From assembly GCA_964421005.1 (NCBI GenBank), contig CAYQUV010000039.1:1-6362 (forward strand): 6,362 bases of DNA. The letters are read 5' to 3'. This DNA is from CAYQUV01 sp964421005 (lineage in GTDB: Bacteria; Patescibacteriota; Minisyncoccia; Minisyncoccales; CG1-02-41-26). The notes below the pieces were generated by a model. The model worked only from the letters and a program-made list of their open reading frames with translations, was not told where the DNA came from and did not search any database. The position numbers and the translations under genes are program-made. Shown piece by piece: positions 5,618 to 6,362 of this stretch (positions are counted from its first letter, which is position 1; every line of letters begins with the position of its first letter).

Positions 5618-6196
5618 TTACTTGTTAAATTCCGTCATTGCTTTTTCTAAACTTTGAAACAAAATAACTCTTAAAGTTTGAGAAACTTTCCGGAATATTT
5701 CTTTAATTTTTTTCTTCTCCTCTTCAGTAAGATTTTGAAGAACAAATTTTTCTGGATTTTCCGGTTTTCCTTTTTCGGGACTGATACCGATTCTTATTCT
5801 GATGAAATTTTTTGTTCTTAACTTTTTTATTATTGATTCCGCTCCTTTGTGGCCAGCAGAACCTCGGTCTTTTGAAATGCGGATTTTCCCGAAAGGTAAA
5901 TCCATATCATCGTGAATAACAATAAGAGCTGATTTTTTAATTTTGTAAAAGTTAAACAGAGCCTTTACAGCTTTTCCTGATTCGTTCATAAAAGTTTGAG
6001 GTTTAGCCAGAACAATCTTTTTCCCTTCCATATTTTTTTTAGAAACTAAAGAGTTGAATTTTTTTGATAATTTAAAATCGGGAAAATTATTTTCCTTTCC
6101 GAATTCATCAAGGGAGCGAAAACCGCTATTGTGGCGGGTATTTTGATATTTTTTGCCGGGGTTACCAAGACCGACAATTAAAAATGTTTTGTTCAT
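5618..6196 (-). CDS. pth: Peptidyl-tRNA hydrolase (bacterial Pth family)
   Basis: Pth cleaves the ester bond of peptidyl-tRNAs released prematurely from the ribosome, recycling tRNA in the cytoplasm. At 192 residues it is full length (E. coli Pth is 194). The family motifs are present: LIVGLGNPGKKYQNTRHNSG (6-25) with N12 and the catalytic H22, KPQTFMNESG (65-74) with N71, and HDDMDLPFGKIR (95-106) with D96, equivalent to E. coli N10, H20, N68 and D93. The fourth position, E. coli N114 in GGHNG, is lysine here (K117 in GSAGHKG). The tail from 155 is charged and helical. The ATG at 6196 is followed at once by the conserved first strand, and a TATAAT seven bases upstream with no Shine-Dalgarno site suggests a leaderless mRNA. 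It is transcribed toward the small convergent gene and, beyond that, mfd. Pth and mfd also lie close together in Bacillus (spoVC-fin-mfd). Confidence 0.96.
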   Translation of the reverse strand: MNKTFLIVGLGNPGKKYQNTRHNSGFRSLDEFGKENNFPDFKLSKKFNSLVSKKNMEGKKIVLAKPQTFMNESGKAVKALFNFYKIKKSALIVIHDDMDLPFGKIRISKDRGSAGHKGAESIIKKLRTKNFIRIRIGISPEKGKPENPEKFVLQNLTEEEKKKIKEIFRKVSQTLRVILFQSLEKAMTEFNK

Positions 6197-6203
6197 ATAT
6201 TTT

Positions 6204-6209
6204 ATTATA
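6204..6209 (-). promoter_or_regulatory. -10 box of a probable leaderless pth promoter
   Basis: The minus strand reads a perfect TATAAT at 6209-6204, seven bases before the pth ATG at 6196, so transcription should start at or next to the start codon. Upstream at the expected distance (about 6227-6233) there is only a T-rich sequence, GATTTTT, which is a poor -35 box. Confidence 0.55.
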
Positions 6210-6290
6210 CTATTTTCTTTTTGATAAAAAATCTTGGGATAAAAAATTTGGTGAAAGAAACTCAGAAAAAAATAGTTTAGAAAGAAAATC

Positions 6291-6318
6291 TTGAAAAAAG
6301 AAAAACTTTTGTTATAAT
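6291..6318 (+). promoter_or_regulatory. Promoter of the plus-strand gene at the right edge
   Basis: TTGAAA (6291-6296), a 16-base spacer and a perfect TATAAT (6313-6318) face the ATG at 6335. Transcription would start near 6325, leaving a leader of about ten bases that contains the ribosome binding site. The rest of the 6210-6290 gap is A-rich, and I see no gene or structured RNA in it. Confidence 0.68.
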
Positions 6319-6325
6319 TACAAGC

Positions 6326-6332
6326 GAGGGAG
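6326..6332 (+). promoter_or_regulatory. Ribosome binding site of the edge gene
   Basis: GAGGGAG lies just upstream of the ATG at 6335; GAGG (6326-6329) is five bases from it. It supports 6335 as a genuine start codon even though little of the gene is visible. Confidence 0.65.
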
Positions 6333-6334
6333 AA

Positions 6335-6362
6335 ATGAAAAATTTATTTTTCGATTTCGACC
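6335..6362 (+). CDS. Start of a gene, possibly a HAD-family hydrolase (partial)
   Basis: Only the first nine codons are inside the window, reading MKNLFFDFD. A promoter and a ribosome binding site precede them, so this is very probably a real start. A short hydrophobic strand followed by DFD so close to the N-terminus resembles motif I of haloacid-dehalogenase-like hydrolases (hydrophobic strand, then DxDxT), where the first aspartate is the nucleophile. Nine residues cannot establish a family, and the T of the motif lies beyond the edge, so the function is only a suggestion. Confidence 0.6.

Noticed and set aside
6229..6293. Direct repeat AAATCTTG at 6229-6236 and 6286-6293
   Set aside because: Eight bases in an A-rich gap is within chance expectation and it has no link to either promoter box.

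Overview
The window looks like chromosomal DNA from a small-genome, low-GC bacterium. Proteins are lysine-rich, intergenic gaps are short and A+T-rich, and TGA is used as a stop (dprA), so the standard bacterial code fits. My best guess is a member of the Candidate Phyla Radiation/Patescibacteria, Parcubacteria-like. This is an inference from the stripped-down Mfd, the Pth active-site variant, the ITYHRTDS form of the topoisomerase motif and the lack of Shine-Dalgarno sites, not a database result. There is no sign of phage, insertion sequences or CRISPR.

Layout, left to right. Positions 1-55 hold the 5' two thirds of a tRNA-Leu(CAA) on the minus strand, cut by the window edge, with its own likely promoter at 65-92. 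Positions 154-5261 are a tight minus-strand operon read in the order mfd, dprA, topA: transcription-coupled repair translocase, ssDNA/RecA-loading protein and DNA topoisomerase I. All three act on DNA topology, repair or recombination. Between mfd and the next genes lies an unusually symmetric divergent promoter (5249-5298). On its other side is a 61-residue plus-strand protein of unknown function (5341-5526) with a very strong Shine-Dalgarno site and a terminator behind it (5544-5585). Converging on it is pth, peptidyl-tRNA hydrolase (minus, 5618-6196). At the right edge a plus-strand gene begins at 6335, with a good promoter and ribosome binding site; only nine codons are visible.

Three points stand out. 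First, Mfd has only 683 residues. It keeps the UvrA-binding module, the RNA-polymerase-binding module and the translocase motor, but lacks the rest of the UvrB-like N-terminal part, domain 3 and the C-terminal autoinhibitory domain. Second, the mfd/small-ORF promoter is a 9-bp inverted repeat carrying a TTGACA box on each strand, each 17 bp from a shared, self-complementary -10 region. Third, all four minus-strand protein genes lack Shine-Dalgarno sites, and mfd and pth have -10 boxes only 7-8 bases before ATG (leaderless expression), whereas both plus-strand genes have Shine-Dalgarno sites. I did not find a clearly new multi-gene system; the interest lies in reduced proteins and unusual expression signals.
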